A DNA stretch of 21,283 nucleotides, from positions 1-21,283 of the IMG/VR virus record IMGVR_UViG_3300008450_000557. One strand, written 5' to 3'. The notes beneath the pieces were generated by a model. It had not been told where the DNA came from. It saw nothing but the letters and a program-made list of their open reading frames with translations, and ran no database searches. How positions within the stretch are numbered: position 1 is the first letter of the stretch; each line of letters starts with the position of its first letter. The translations under genes were made by a program, and so were the position numbers. This document shows positions 1 to 9,600 of the stretch, in pieces. The DNA comes from a virus.

Positions 1-393
1 ATAGCAGAAACAAGAATTTTGGATTTAGGGCCAAGACAAGAAGGATATTATTATAAACCACACCATTTAATAAAGATAAGAGATTTTTCAAACTATATTG
101 AATTAGGTGAAAATACAATAGATGAAATACCACCATACGCAAGTCTTAATGATGATGGTACATATTCATGGAGAGATTTAATGTCAATAGGTTTTAATGA
201 TGGTGAAATTCAAACCTTAGATTATCCATTTTTAAATGGTTCTCATTATAGATATCAGAATTATTGTTTTATATTAAAAAGACAAGACCCATACGCACAA
301 TGGGGGTTATTATATACTAATTTCCCATCAGACGCACCAGGTGATAGAATAACAGATAGATTTACAGTAAAAAGCTCCGACGATGTTTGCTAA
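1..393 (+). CDS. Unidentified phage structural-type protein, 3' end only (5' truncated by window edge)
   Basis: The reading frame is open from base 1 to the TAA ending at 393, so this is the C-terminal 130 residues of a longer protein. A TTG at 19 is only an internal Leu codon, not a convincing start. The visible part is rich in aromatic residues (YYYKPHH near the left end, then WRDLMSIGF, YPFLNGSHYRYQNY and KRQDPYAQWG), which suggests a compact globular domain. It has no signal peptide, membrane segment or low complexity. Its stop overlaps the next gene's ATG (383), so the two are translationally coupled and probably belong to the same virion/tail cluster. I do not recognise a named family. 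The structural assignment rests only on position upstream of tail genes. Confidence 0.72.
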   Translation: MAETRILDLGPRQEGYYYKPHHLIKIRDFSNYIELGENTIDEIPPYASLNDDGTYSWRDLMSIGFNDGEIQTLDYPFLNGSHYRYQNYCFILKRQDPYAQWGLLYTNFPSDAPGDRITDRFTVKSSDDVC

Positions 394-1240
394 CAAATAT
401 ACATTAAACTTACAAAATTTTAATACTGGTACAACAGAACAGTATGTTTCAATACCTATGGGTACTCAATTTCAAATTGTTGATAATGACGAATTGATAA
501 ATAGAGTATTTGTAAAAACTGAAGCACAAAATGCTGTAAATAAAATATTGGATTATGATAGGGTAAGGTATATGCCTATAACACCAAATAATGATTTGGT
601 TACATCAATAACTTATGATTTAAGTATATTTGATATTAATAACATATATACAACAAATTATGGAGGTATTGGTTTTCAATATGATGATGTTAAATTTAGA
701 AAGAACTCATTTAGTAAGACTTTTTTAAGATTATCTATTTTTGATAGTGATAACGCCATGACTCAAAATTTAGTTGGTTTTATAACATTATTTAGCAAAT
801 TAAGAACAATAGATTTAGAACCTAGTACAGGTGGTGTTATTGCTGGCGTACCTAAACCAATAAATGATATACCTATTAACTATACGCTTGAAAACCCTAT
901 TGTTAATAGACGAGGTTTTGCTGAAGGTTTTCATCTTTATTATTATAGAGATGCTTTAAATATAGGAGATTCAAAATATTTATATATGAAAGGTAGTTTT
1001 AACAATGCTAAGACTGGTAAAGCAACTAATTTAATGGTAAAAAATACACCACAATCAATTGATAAATTAGTAAACGAATTATATATAAGAATAATTATAA
1101 GTAGAACAACAACTGGGTATTATTATACCTTTGATGAAACATATCAAGGAAATCAAACTACCCCACCTAATACACCTAATAACATAACATTTGTTGGTAC
1201 AAACGTAAATGTTAAATTATACGAAGTAGACGCTTTATAA
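383..1240 (+). CDS. Unidentified virion/tail-cluster protein (285 aa)
   Basis: ATG at 383 lies inside the last codons of the preceding gene, and the TAA at 1238-1240 shares its last A with the ATG of the next gene. It is therefore in the middle of a translationally coupled run. The protein looks beta-rich, with alternating hydrophobic and polar residues and many Asn, Thr and Tyr. It has no signal peptide, membrane helix, coiled coil or catalytic motif I can recognise. Distinctive stretches are FSKTFLRLSIFDSD near residue 110 and RGFAEGFHLYYYRD near residue 178. By context it is a baseplate or tail structural component. This is inference from position; no family can be named from sequence alone. 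Confidence 0.8.
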   Translation: MFANKYTLNLQNFNTGTTEQYVSIPMGTQFQIVDNDELINRVFVKTEAQNAVNKILDYDRVRYMPITPNNDLVTSITYDLSIFDINNIYTTNYGGIGFQYDDVKFRKNSFSKTFLRLSIFDSDNAMTQNLVGFITLFSKLRTIDLEPSTGGVIAGVPKPINDIPINYTLENPIVNRRGFAEGFHLYYYRDALNIGDSKYLYMKGSFNNAKTGKATNLMVKNTPQSIDKLVNELYIRIIISRTTTGYYYTFDETYQGNQTTPPNTPNNITFVGTNVNVKLYEVDAL

Positions 1241-2115
1241 TGGAAGTAATTAAAAGAAAAATATTATTAGAAGAAGCAATAGATAGAAACTATAGTGGTA
1301 ACACATGGGGTACTGTTACTGCAACAACTTTTTATTTGGACATACAGTTAAATCAAACCATGGACGATATGGGGCTGTTTACAGATATTAATTATTTACC
1401 AAAACAAAAAAATGGGGTCGTCGATTATTCAATTCTAATTGAAAAATTAGAAGATTTGGCTATTTCATTCCCATTTATAAATGGTGTCGTACCAATGGAC
1501 TTCAGTTCAATTTTAACACCAACAGATAGAGCTGTACTACGTTTACCAACTAAACCGTTATCACACTATTATTATTATGGTAATAACCCATTAACTGGTA
1601 GTACAGATTCTAAAATAGATGATGTTCGTTCATATAAAAATGGTGAACCATACATTGCTGGTTTTAATATTAATGAAGAAACATATTTAAATTACAAAAA
1701 TATATTAATAAATGGTGTAGATAGAGTTACAAATATTGGAGAACCTAAAACATATGTTTTTGATACTACAGCTGATTTATCTATCGGTATGCCAACTCAA
1801 ACAACTGGAATACAATATAAAGATTATTCAGCATCAACAATAAGTCCTATTTTATTACCTGAAGGTATTGACTTACCAACAACTACGTTTAGATTTATAA
1901 GTGAAGGTTGGAACCAAACAAATACATCATTATCAGCATTAATGAAAGAAGAATTTTTATTAGGAATAATTTCTCGTCCAGAAGTTGAAAACGATGTATT
2001 TATTGATAGAGGTGTAGTACCAGTATTAGATTATCATTTAAGATTGTCAGAGATTAAAAATTTAGGTCAATTACAACAATATGGTAATGGGTATTATAAC
2101 ATAGATAGAATATGA
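1240..2115 (+). CDS. Unidentified virion/tail-cluster protein (291 aa)
   Basis: It starts at the ATG in TAATG shared with the upstream stop and ends with TGA in an ATGA overlap with the small ORF that follows. Residues 1-60 contain a mixed helix/strand region (MEVIKRKILLEEAIDRNY). The middle has YYYYG near residue 110, and the C-terminus has a charged segment (RPEVENDVFIDRGVVPVLDYHLRLSEI) that looks helical. No catalytic or metal-binding residues stand out. It is flanked on both sides by similarly sized proteins and all are probably tail/baseplate parts. Equal size and tight coupling suggest assembly in fixed proportion, but that is inference. Family not recognised. Confidence 0.8.
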   Translation: MEVIKRKILLEEAIDRNYSGNTWGTVTATTFYLDIQLNQTMDDMGLFTDINYLPKQKNGVVDYSILIEKLEDLAISFPFINGVVPMDFSSILTPTDRAVLRLPTKPLSHYYYYGNNPLTGSTDSKIDDVRSYKNGEPYIAGFNINEETYLNYKNILINGVDRVTNIGEPKTYVFDTTADLSIGMPTQTTGIQYKDYSASTISPILLPEGIDLPTTTFRFISEGWNQTNTSLSALMKEEFLLGIISRPEVENDVFIDRGVVPVLDYHLRLSEIKNLGQLQQYGNGYYNIDRI

Positions 2116-2243
2116 TAAAAAAATTAAACAAGTATTACGCGTTAATAAAATATTGCAACTTATCGATTGAAGACTTAAACGAAATGTCAGAATATGAAAT
2201 GGATTGCATGTATAATATAATAAAAGAAAAAATAGAAAAATAA
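2112..2243 (+). CDS. 43-aa acidic/helical miniprotein between two virion genes
   Basis: This is a short frame starting at the ATG of ATGA (2112), which overlaps the upstream TGA. It ends with TAA at 2241-2243, one base before the ATG at 2245. The exact fit between two genes with overlapping signals supports it being real. The translation starts MIKKLNKYYALIKYCNLSIE and continues with DLNEMSEYEMDCMYN and a lysine/glutamate-rich tail. The pattern 'LS-x-EDL-x-EMS-x-YE' looks like a small helical protein. In many tailed phages such small helical genes in tail clusters act as assembly helpers, but no specific homology can be claimed. Function unknown. Confidence 0.62.
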   Translation: MIKKLNKYYALIKYCNLSIEDLNEMSEYEMDCMYNIIKEKIEK

Positions 2244-2244
2244 T

Positions 2245-3159
2245 ATGGCAACAGGAAATTACGGAATAGTAAGACCAGCTGATATTTTACCAGAAGATGT
2301 TGAAATCTTCTACAGTTATTCAGCAACTAGAGATGTCCAAGGCACACCATTACAAAAATTAGACCCAACTCAAGTTTTGGTACCAATGCGTAACCCAAAC
2401 AATGCTTCTGGTATTGGTTTTGAAATCTTTGGTGGTATGTATACACTTAAATTACCAGTAACAACTTTTGGCGTTAAGGGTTATTATTCAATTATTATTA
2501 AACCTATTGAAATAAGAACAAGAATAGTTGATGTTGGTGTTTTATCTGCTTATCCTGATATAAAAGGTTTAGTATTTGATTTATCAACAATACCAACTAA
2601 TTTTTTACCAAAATTTGAAAATGATGGGCTTGTTGGTTATAGAATTGAATATTTAAATTCAACACCAATTGGAGATAATTTAAAAATTAATAACTTTTTT
2701 AGAGTTATAACATCTAATAATAGATGTGAACCAGTTAATCAAAACTTAACAAATACAAATCAAAAAGCCATAAGATATAGATTCAATGATAATTCAACAT
2801 TAACTTTCGCTACTGTATCACCAGCTTCAGCATCTAACGTTAAACCAAACGTATTACCATATATAGGCCAACCAAATCAAAATGTGATTATAACAAACAC
2901 GTTTTTTAATCCAGTTATGGTTGAAGTTGAGATGGTAGACCATGATATCGAAACATTGGCATTTGCGTTATTTGGAAATCAATCCAAATCACTTGAAGAT
3001 GGTATTTATACTATATACAATTTCAGTAATCAAATATACAAACAATACAATTTATACGAAATAAAAGACCAATTTAGTGGAAAACCATTGTTTGAAGTAA
3101 GAGAAGAAAGAAATAATATAGATTTTAGTAAAAACTTTAATAATATAAGACAAGCGTAA
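2245..3159 (+). CDS. Unidentified virion/tail-cluster protein (304 aa)
   Basis: The ATG at 2245 follows the preceding stop by one base. The upstream sequence is A-rich without a Shine-Dalgarno motif, typical of Bacteroidota. The protein opens MATGNYGIVRPADILPEDVE and is predominantly beta in character. Recognisable stretches are YSIIIKPIEIRTRIVDVGVL (about residues 92-111), FRVITSNNRCEPVNQNLTNT (about 151-170), and a C-terminal half with FFNPVMVEVEMVDHDIET. No signal peptide, coiled coil or enzyme motif is visible. It sits directly before the giant gpI-like gene, so a baseplate or tail-end structural role is the reasonable inference. I cannot name the family. Confidence 0.82.
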   Translation: MATGNYGIVRPADILPEDVEIFYSYSATRDVQGTPLQKLDPTQVLVPMRNPNNASGIGFEIFGGMYTLKLPVTTFGVKGYYSIIIKPIEIRTRIVDVGVLSAYPDIKGLVFDLSTIPTNFLPKFENDGLVGYRIEYLNSTPIGDNLKINNFFRVITSNNRCEPVNQNLTNTNQKAIRYRFNDNSTLTFATVSPASASNVKPNVLPYIGQPNQNVIITNTFFNPVMVEVEMVDHDIETLAFALFGNQSKSLEDGIYTIYNFSNQIYKQYNLYEIKDQFSGKPLFEVREERNNIDFSKNFNNIRQA

Positions 3160-3167
3160 TATAAGAA

Positions 3168-6100
3168 ATGGCTAACGACACAATAAAAGTTGCTGGGTAT
3201 GTAAAAAAAGTTATATACAACGGCAACATAGAATATAGGAATTACAACCCAGATTTAGTTGGTTTACAATTAACTAGTGAGGGTGGTACACCATTGTTTA
3301 CAATGGGTAATTTCAATATTACGACAAATTTAGACCCAAAACTTAGTAAGCTTTTTGTAACAAAACAATTTTCAGATTTTGTTACTTTAGATGGGTTAAA
3401 TTTATCCGTTAGTCAGACAGAAACATTATTAAACAATAATGCTACAGTATTCTTAAATATTGACAAATCTAAGTTATCCTATTATGCTACGTTTGGTTCT
3501 TTAACTGAATTCATCAGAGTTGGTTTAGAAAACATTATTATCAATTGGCCAGCTTCAATATACATGCAACCAATTAAAAGTTTACCAGATGGTGAACAAT
3601 TAATCGGTAATACTTATGAAAATTACTACTATGACAATTTAACAAATATATCGTCTTTTAGAATACCAACAAATTTTATTAAAAACCCGTATAATATAAA
3701 CTATTTAACAAATGGTGATATAAGCGGTACATTTAACGAAACAAATACTCTTCGTAATATGGTTACTGATTTCGCATCATACGCTATGTTAATTAATTCA
3801 GTAGAATACGATGTTGTTGGTTTTACAGGTTCTACTAGTACTACTAATGATTATATTTATTTTGAAATAAAAAATAATCCATTTACAGCAACTAGTAATA
3901 CGATAAGTTATCACATAAAACCAAAAGCGATAATATGTGATAATTTTTTTAATAGTTTAGATGAATTTGAATATTATTTATTAAACAGACAAACCTATCC
4001 AATATACACATCCACTTTTAAATATCCACTTAGAAGTGATTTTGGTGTTTTATTATATACCGAAACCACTCTAACATGGCCAACTTCAGATGGGTATAAT
4101 TTAGATTATAACACATCAGCTTATAATGATTATGCCACATTGTTACTTAATTTAGCTAGTGATAGTGATTTAATTAATAGTAACATTATGACTAGATTCT
4201 TAGTCAGTGAATCTATTACTGGTTTTGATACTTTACCATATTATTTGGCTGATGAAGACCAAGATACTTCTGGTGGTAAAATAAATAAATTGCTTAATAT
4301 ATATGGTGTGTCTTATGATAATTTTAACAGATATATAGAAGGGTTAGCTTTCGCAAATACTGTTAGTTATAATAAAATGGATAATACACCAGATGTTTAT
4401 TTAAAAAACATAGCTAGAGTTATGGGTTGGGAGTTAATAGATTCCGTTATAAGCAACGACTTATTAACAGATTATATTCAAACCAGCCAATCAACTTATA
4501 GTGGCCAATCAGTAGGTTTAACACCAGTTGAAGCTGATATAGAACTTTGGAGAAGAATTATATTAAACACCCCATGGATTTGGAAATCTAAAGGAACCAG
4601 AAGTGGTGTTGAATTTTTACTTAGATTTATAGGAACACCAAATGGGTTAGTTACCTTTAATGAATACCTATATAAAGTAGATGGACCGATTGATGTTGAT
4701 TTATTTAGAACTGTTTTAGAATTAAATGGTTTAGAGCCTGATATTACCAATTACCCTATTGATAGTGAAGGATACCCTAGATTTTTTGATGATACGGATG
4801 ACATGTATTTTCAAGGAAATGGTTTATGGTATAGAGAAACTAGTGGACCAAACACAATATTGGATATAACAACAGGTAACAACCCACACGTAGGGCCATA
4901 TGATGGAGGTTATAAATATTTCAATCAATTAAGAAGTTTAATAGCAGATTTTTCAGCTGTTACTATTACCTCTGATACTACAACATCAACTTCACAAGAT
5001 TTATTTACAAATTATAATACAGGTGAAATAACAGATTATAATGGTGAAACATATGTTGATTTGGTATACGCTAATGGTTTACAATTACCAAACTGTGTGG
5101 TCACATCAACTGAAATAATTCCTGACCCAAAACCACAACCAATTACAACAGAATGTGGTTGTGAATATGACGAAAATGACGATTCTTTAAGTATTTGTAT
5201 TGAAAAAATTGAACCACCAATACCAGAAGAAAATTGTTTTGTTGGTTATGATTTAGAACCTGATAGTGGGTTATTTGTATTTACTCAATATTATGAAGAC
5301 AATTTAGGCAACCCAACAATAGTGCCATATAAAACTTTTTTAATTGATAGAGATTGCTGTACATCACCTCCAGTTGAAGGTGTTTCGATGTATAACGATA
5401 TTATCGATGTTAATACTAGTACTATCCAATCTGGTTATGTTTGTTGTAAAAAAGGAACTAAATGTGCTTGTAATGTTTCAAAAGATTGGGCGATAAGACA
5501 AACACCTACTTATATAAATGGGGAACCATACATAACATTTGCAACACTTAATGGGTTAAACGGTAGTACAAATGTGATAGTTGGTGCTGATGCTAGTTTA
5601 TGTCCAGCACCAGGAGTATGGTCAGAAGTTGTTCAAAATGTTATAGACCCATTTTCAGGTATAGTTGGTTTTGGTTGCAAATTAACACCTTATGGTTTAA
5701 CAAATATAGGTGTTTTATATAATGGATATCTAGATAGAATTAAAAAAGGTACTGGGTGTAATTATGCGTTTGGTAATTTAATACCTAATCCAACAAACCC
5801 TACTAACCCAACAAACCCTACTAACCCAGTAACAACACCAAGTTGTGTACCACCAGTTTTAACTTCTATAGTTAGAAATAGTTTAGACGGTAGTATTACA
5901 GCTACATGGACATTAAGTAATATACCATGTAGTAACGGTACAGTAAGAATTCAATTCTCAACTGATAATGTTAACTGGTCAAATTTAACTTTAACTAACC
6001 CATCTGTTTTTGTTTCAAATTTAACAGCAACATCAATTGGTGGTTATAACTTTAATTCTTTAGTTTATTTTAGAATTAATTTAGAATATGGTTTAAGTGC

Positions 6101-6575
6101 TGATTGTAATGACCCATTAACAAAATGTGATGTTATTTCTAACACATCTAGTATTGATTTTACAACCACAATAGGTCCAGGTGGACCAACACAACCAAGT
6201 TTTACACGTGAAAGAGTTCTTATATCACAAACTTCATTTGATATATCAAATCTTGTTTTACAGCAAGGTGCAGTGCCAAATGAATTTATTAACATGTGTA
6301 TAGATTTTAATGATGGTTTTTTTAATGATAGATACATTGATAGTCAAAATTATGCAACATTTGATTTTACAGTCGGTGATAGAGTATCATACATAGCACC
6401 AAATGGTAGTATTGGCTCACCATTAATAGGTCAAAATAAATGGTGGGTTCTAGAATATAAGATACAACCAGCTACAATATTAGGTAAAATATGTAAAATA
6501 GACAACAATGGGTATATACAACAAATATATAATTTCCAATGTAGCGACATAATACCACCACCAAACTCACAATAA
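3168..6575 (+). CDS. Large baseplate/tail protein with P2 gpI-like segment, Cys-rich region and C-terminal beta domain (1135 aa)
   Basis: Residues about 405-495 carry a pattern typical of the P2 gpI / phage tail-protein family: DVYLKNIARVMGWEL, then LWRRIILNTPWIWKSKGT followed by GVEFLLRFIG, i.e. an 'LA..LGW ... RR.I ... KGT..G...LL' signature. In that family the protein belongs to the baseplate wedge region of contractile tails. The N-terminal 400 residues are beta-rich and unassigned. Residues about 640-790 are Cys-rich (ECGCE, RDCC, VCCKKGTKCAC). An (Asn-Pro-Thr) linker at residues 874-887 leads into a fibronectin-III-like beta domain (about 888-1005; SITATWTLS, VRIQFSTDNVNWSNL), then a C-terminal tail. 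The length far exceeds ordinary gpI proteins (under about 300 aa), so this is a multi-domain fusion. The gpI similarity is read by eye and is moderately secure; the other domains are less so. Confidence 0.85.
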   Translation: MANDTIKVAGYVKKVIYNGNIEYRNYNPDLVGLQLTSEGGTPLFTMGNFNITTNLDPKLSKLFVTKQFSDFVTLDGLNLSVSQTETLLNNNATVFLNIDKSKLSYYATFGSLTEFIRVGLENIIINWPASIYMQPIKSLPDGEQLIGNTYENYYYDNLTNISSFRIPTNFIKNPYNINYLTNGDISGTFNETNTLRNMVTDFASYAMLINSVEYDVVGFTGSTSTTNDYIYFEIKNNPFTATSNTISYHIKPKAIICDNFFNSLDEFEYYLLNRQTYPIYTSTFKYPLRSDFGVLLYTETTLTWPTSDGYNLDYNTSAYNDYATLLLNLASDSDLINSNIMTRFLVSESITGFDTLPYYLADEDQDTSGGKINKLLNIYGVSYDNFNRYIEGLAFANTVSYNKMDNTPDVYLKNIARVMGWELIDSVISNDLLTDYIQTSQSTYSGQSVGLTPVEADIELWRRIILNTPWIWKSKGTRSGVEFLLRFIGTPNGLVTFNEYLYKVDGPIDVDLFRTVLELNGLEPDITNYPIDSEGYPRFFDDTDDMYFQGNGLWYRETSGPNTILDITTGNNPHVGPYDGGYKYFNQLRSLIADFSAVTITSDTTTSTSQDLFTNYNTGEITDYNGETYVDLVYANGLQLPNCVVTSTEIIPDPKPQPITTECGCEYDENDDSLSICIEKIEPPIPEENCFVGYDLEPDSGLFVFTQYYEDNLGNPTIVPYKTFLIDRDCCTSPPVEGVSMYNDIIDVNTSTIQSGYVCCKKGTKCACNVSKDWAIRQTPTYINGEPYITFATLNGLNGSTNVIVGADASLCPAPGVWSEVVQNVIDPFSGIVGFGCKLTPYGLTNIGVLYNGYLDRIKKGTGCNYAFGNLIPNPTNPTNPTNPTNPVTTPSCVPPVLTSIVRNSLDGSITATWTLSNIPCSNGTVRIQFSTDNVNWSNLTLTNPSVFVSNLTATSIGGYNFNSLVYFRINLEYGLSADCNDPLTKCDVISNTSSIDFTTTIGPGGPTQPSFTRERVLISQTSFDISNLVLQQGAVPNEFINMCIDFNDGFFNDRYIDSQNYATFDFTVGDRVSYIAPNGSIGSPLIGQNKWWVLEYKIQPATILGKICKIDNNGYIQQIYNFQCSDIIPPPNSQ
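5787..5828 (+). repeat. In-frame tandem (Asn-Pro-Thr) repeat coding a proline-rich linker
   Basis: Nine-base units alternating aatcca/aaccct/aaccca with aca/act encode NPT repeated four times plus a final NP. The repeat joins the Cys-rich region to the C-terminal beta domain of the 1135-aa protein. Proline-rich spacing of this kind normally forms an extended, flexible linker. Alternating third-position bases (cct versus cca) show the repeat is diverging at the DNA level while the peptide is kept. Confidence 0.85.
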
Positions 6576-6580
6576 TTAAA

Positions 6581-6597
6581 ATAAATATATTTATAAT
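6581..6597 (+). promoter_or_regulatory. Possible phage late-promoter motif TATTTATAAT, overlapping a 14-bp palindrome
   Basis: The 33-base gap before the 1194-aa gene contains TATTTATAAT (6588-6597), 11 bases upstream of ATG 6609. It overlaps the perfect palindrome ATAAATATATTTAT (6581-6594). The same TATTTATAA core recurs in the gaps before the 712-aa fibre gene and before the resolvase. TATTTATA is the reverse complement of the T4 late promoter core TATAAATA. Whether this phage uses such a motif is inference; in AT-rich DNA the motif is weak on its own. Confidence 0.35.
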
Positions 6598-6608
6598 AAA
6601 ACAAAAAA

Positions 6609-9600
6609 ATGCCTATAACACCAAAACAATATACCAGTGTTTTACTTCAATGTGATAAAATTTGGGATACTATCTTTAATTACAATGGTGGAGATGTTGT
6701 ATTTGTACCAGATGGTACTATATATGCTGAAACATCAAATGGTGATGGTACTTTTAGCCCTTATCAAACAACAAAAATTTGTTGTGAAATACTAAAAAAT
6801 AGATTATTAGCACAAAACCCACCACAATATCCGTCAAATGTTGACCCAAATAATATTTATTTTGATTTAGATGAACAAAAATGTAGATGGAGTCAAACAC
6901 CAGATTCATCATGTTTATCAAACCAACCTATTAAAATAGTTTTAAACCCAGTTGGTAATGATGGTGCATTTTTTACTTTAACTGAAAATGATACATGTAG
7001 ATTGGAAGTTAGTTTTGATTATTTATTTAAGATAAAATGTAGTCATTTAGGAAACATATTTTACTACAACCGTATAAATAACTCTGGAGGTGGTAGTCCT
7101 GCAATTCCCCCTAGAGTTAGTGAGACAGAGTTAATACAAAATAAATTTACTAAAGAATCGGAATTGTTAGATATTAATAATGAATTAGAAAGTTTATCTA
7201 AACAAGCTGCAAACATATCATATTCAATCACATGTAATGATTTTCCAACCACAGAAGAGGTTGTAACAGCAACACCAACAACAGAAATAACCCCAGTGCA
7301 AAAATTACCGTTTTTAAATACTGGTTTTGGTTCATTAACAAATGAAACACAAATAACAACATCAAAAACAAAAGTTGCTCCAGTTTATGAAACAAAAAGT
7401 GTTAATTTTTGTTTAACAGATATTGGTTTAGATGCTTGGAGACTTATTTTGGGTGACAATAATTATAATGAATTTATAAATGGTAATCCAGATAGTTATA
7501 CATGTTTAGATGTTATTGAAATAGATAATCAAAACCAAGAAAGTATAGTTAATAATGGTGAAAAATTAATTTTTGAATGTGAGACACCTTTTGGTGAAAA
7601 AACAAATTTATTAAATAAAATTTCAGAATTAGCAGGAATTCAAAAAAGTATTAAAAATGAAATAGAAATTTTAGATGCTGGTATAACACGCATTGGAGAT
7701 ATTGTTGACCCATGTTCAAGCTTAATAGGACAATTTGAAAATATTAGCGCTAGCGCAACTTTAGACCTTATTGATGAAAATAATAACATAACTCAAATCC
7801 ATATAGATAATTTTTTTCCAACTCATGCAAATTTATACGAATACTTAACACAAACACAAGACAATAGTGGGTTCTTTGTTTGTGGTGACCCATCAACAAC
7901 AGAAACATGGGCTTCTGGTTGTACTGGTTTAGTTTATCCAGAATTTACTTATTACGGTGTTATAGAAGATGATGAAGAATTAAATGTGTCAATTTGTGAC
8001 AACATAAAAGATGTGTTACAACAAGAACTTTTTAATTCATCTAATATTGCAACGTTAAGTGGATTTAATAGCTCATTATCATCAAATGTGTTTAATTCAA
8101 ATTGGTTAACGCATAGCTTCACAATAAGCGACCCACGAATCATATCTGGTGCGACTGATAACCAGATAAAATTAAATATTATTATTAATAGTTCATGTGA
8201 TAATTTTTGTTTATTAATTGACCAAATTAATATGACCAAAGTTTGTGACGACGCTAATAGAACAAATATTTTTATTAGCGAATCACCAGGCTTCGAAATA
8301 ACAAGAATTATAGATAATAAAAAATCATGGTTACAAGTAGAAAACACAACTGATAGAAATTTCTTTGTTGCAAATTATGACGATTCAAACAAAATACGTC
8401 AAACAGAATACACAGTTGATGAAGATAGACTTATTTTAAATTCAAAAGAGATAGATTTAACCATGAATATGGCATCAGCTGTTGAGAATGATGTATGGTG
8501 CTATTTGGTTGACAACCCAAATGTGCTAACTGGTATCACATGTGAATCAATAACTGGTTTTACACCTACGGATAGTTTTGGTAACTCTATTGTATTACCT
8601 ACTGCTCAAACCGCAACTTCAGCTGTGAATCTAATTTTGCTTGCTTATAAATATGTGAGTAATTGTCTTAGAAACCAACTATTAGGAAATCCACCAGACG
8701 TAGGTTGTTACCCAGAAATTGAATGTCAATTATGTGGTAAAATTTTAAAAATAGTTCTTAATCAAGGTAATGATTATTATAATTTGTGGGTGACATGTCA
8801 AGATAATGGTGATTTAGGTTTTTATTATATTGATGATTTATCAGATGTACAAAATAACATTTATAATGTAACTAATGAGTTTGTTACTAATGGTATAACA
8901 AGTTTAAATGATTTTATTAAGTATGTTAATGTTAATATGGCAATTACAAATCCAGAAATTGTTCCTTTTGATACATTTTGGGATACAACTAATGGTAAAT
9001 GTAATTCATGTTGTATTTCTTGTGGGGACCAATCAATAAATTTCACTGGTTTTATGACAACAAATATTACAGAAGTTAACACACTTGAGACTTTTGAAGA
9101 ATTAATGATATCTGAATTAACAGATGCAAAAAATAGAAAAGTATTATCCTCATACCCAACACTTAAAGCTGTGTATGATAGATATCTTAACGCAACGCAA
9201 TATGGTATCCCAGCTAGTAATGAATTTGATTATTATAAAATGGATAAATTCACTGGTCTTATTAAGAGTTATTGGGATGATTTGATTGAACAAGTTGTGC
9301 CAGCAACAACTATTTGGGGAAGTGTAAAAGTGTATACCAATACTTTCTTTGACCAGCAAAAATTTAAATATAGAAGTTATAGTTCACTATTATGTAATAA
9401 CCCATTAAATTTTATAACACCACCTAGCCCTATAAACGGCTCTAGTGGTTTATGTCAAAGTGTTGAGGTTATAACAACAAATATAAATCCTTTTGCTGCT
9501 AGTGGGACAACTGTTACTAGTAACAAGAAAAAAACATATAATAGCGTATGTATATCACAAATGAATTGGGGTTCTGAATTTATTGGCAATGTGGATATCC

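Noticed and set aside
598-632. TATATTTG at 625-632 (and another near 11409) as further host-type promoters
   Set aside because: Both lie inside genes. The first has its nearest TTG 26 bases away, the second has none at about 20 bases, and neither shows the inverted-repeat layout.
5787-5828. NPT repeat as a CRISPR-like or regulatory repeat
   Set aside because: Units are 9 bases, contiguous and in frame within a coding region; they encode a protein linker.
4496-9359. Open frames of 60-131 codons on the - strand within the two giant genes
   Set aside because: They lie entirely opposite clearly coding + strand genes, have no spacing or start signals consistent with the rest of the window, and their composition mirrors the coding strand.
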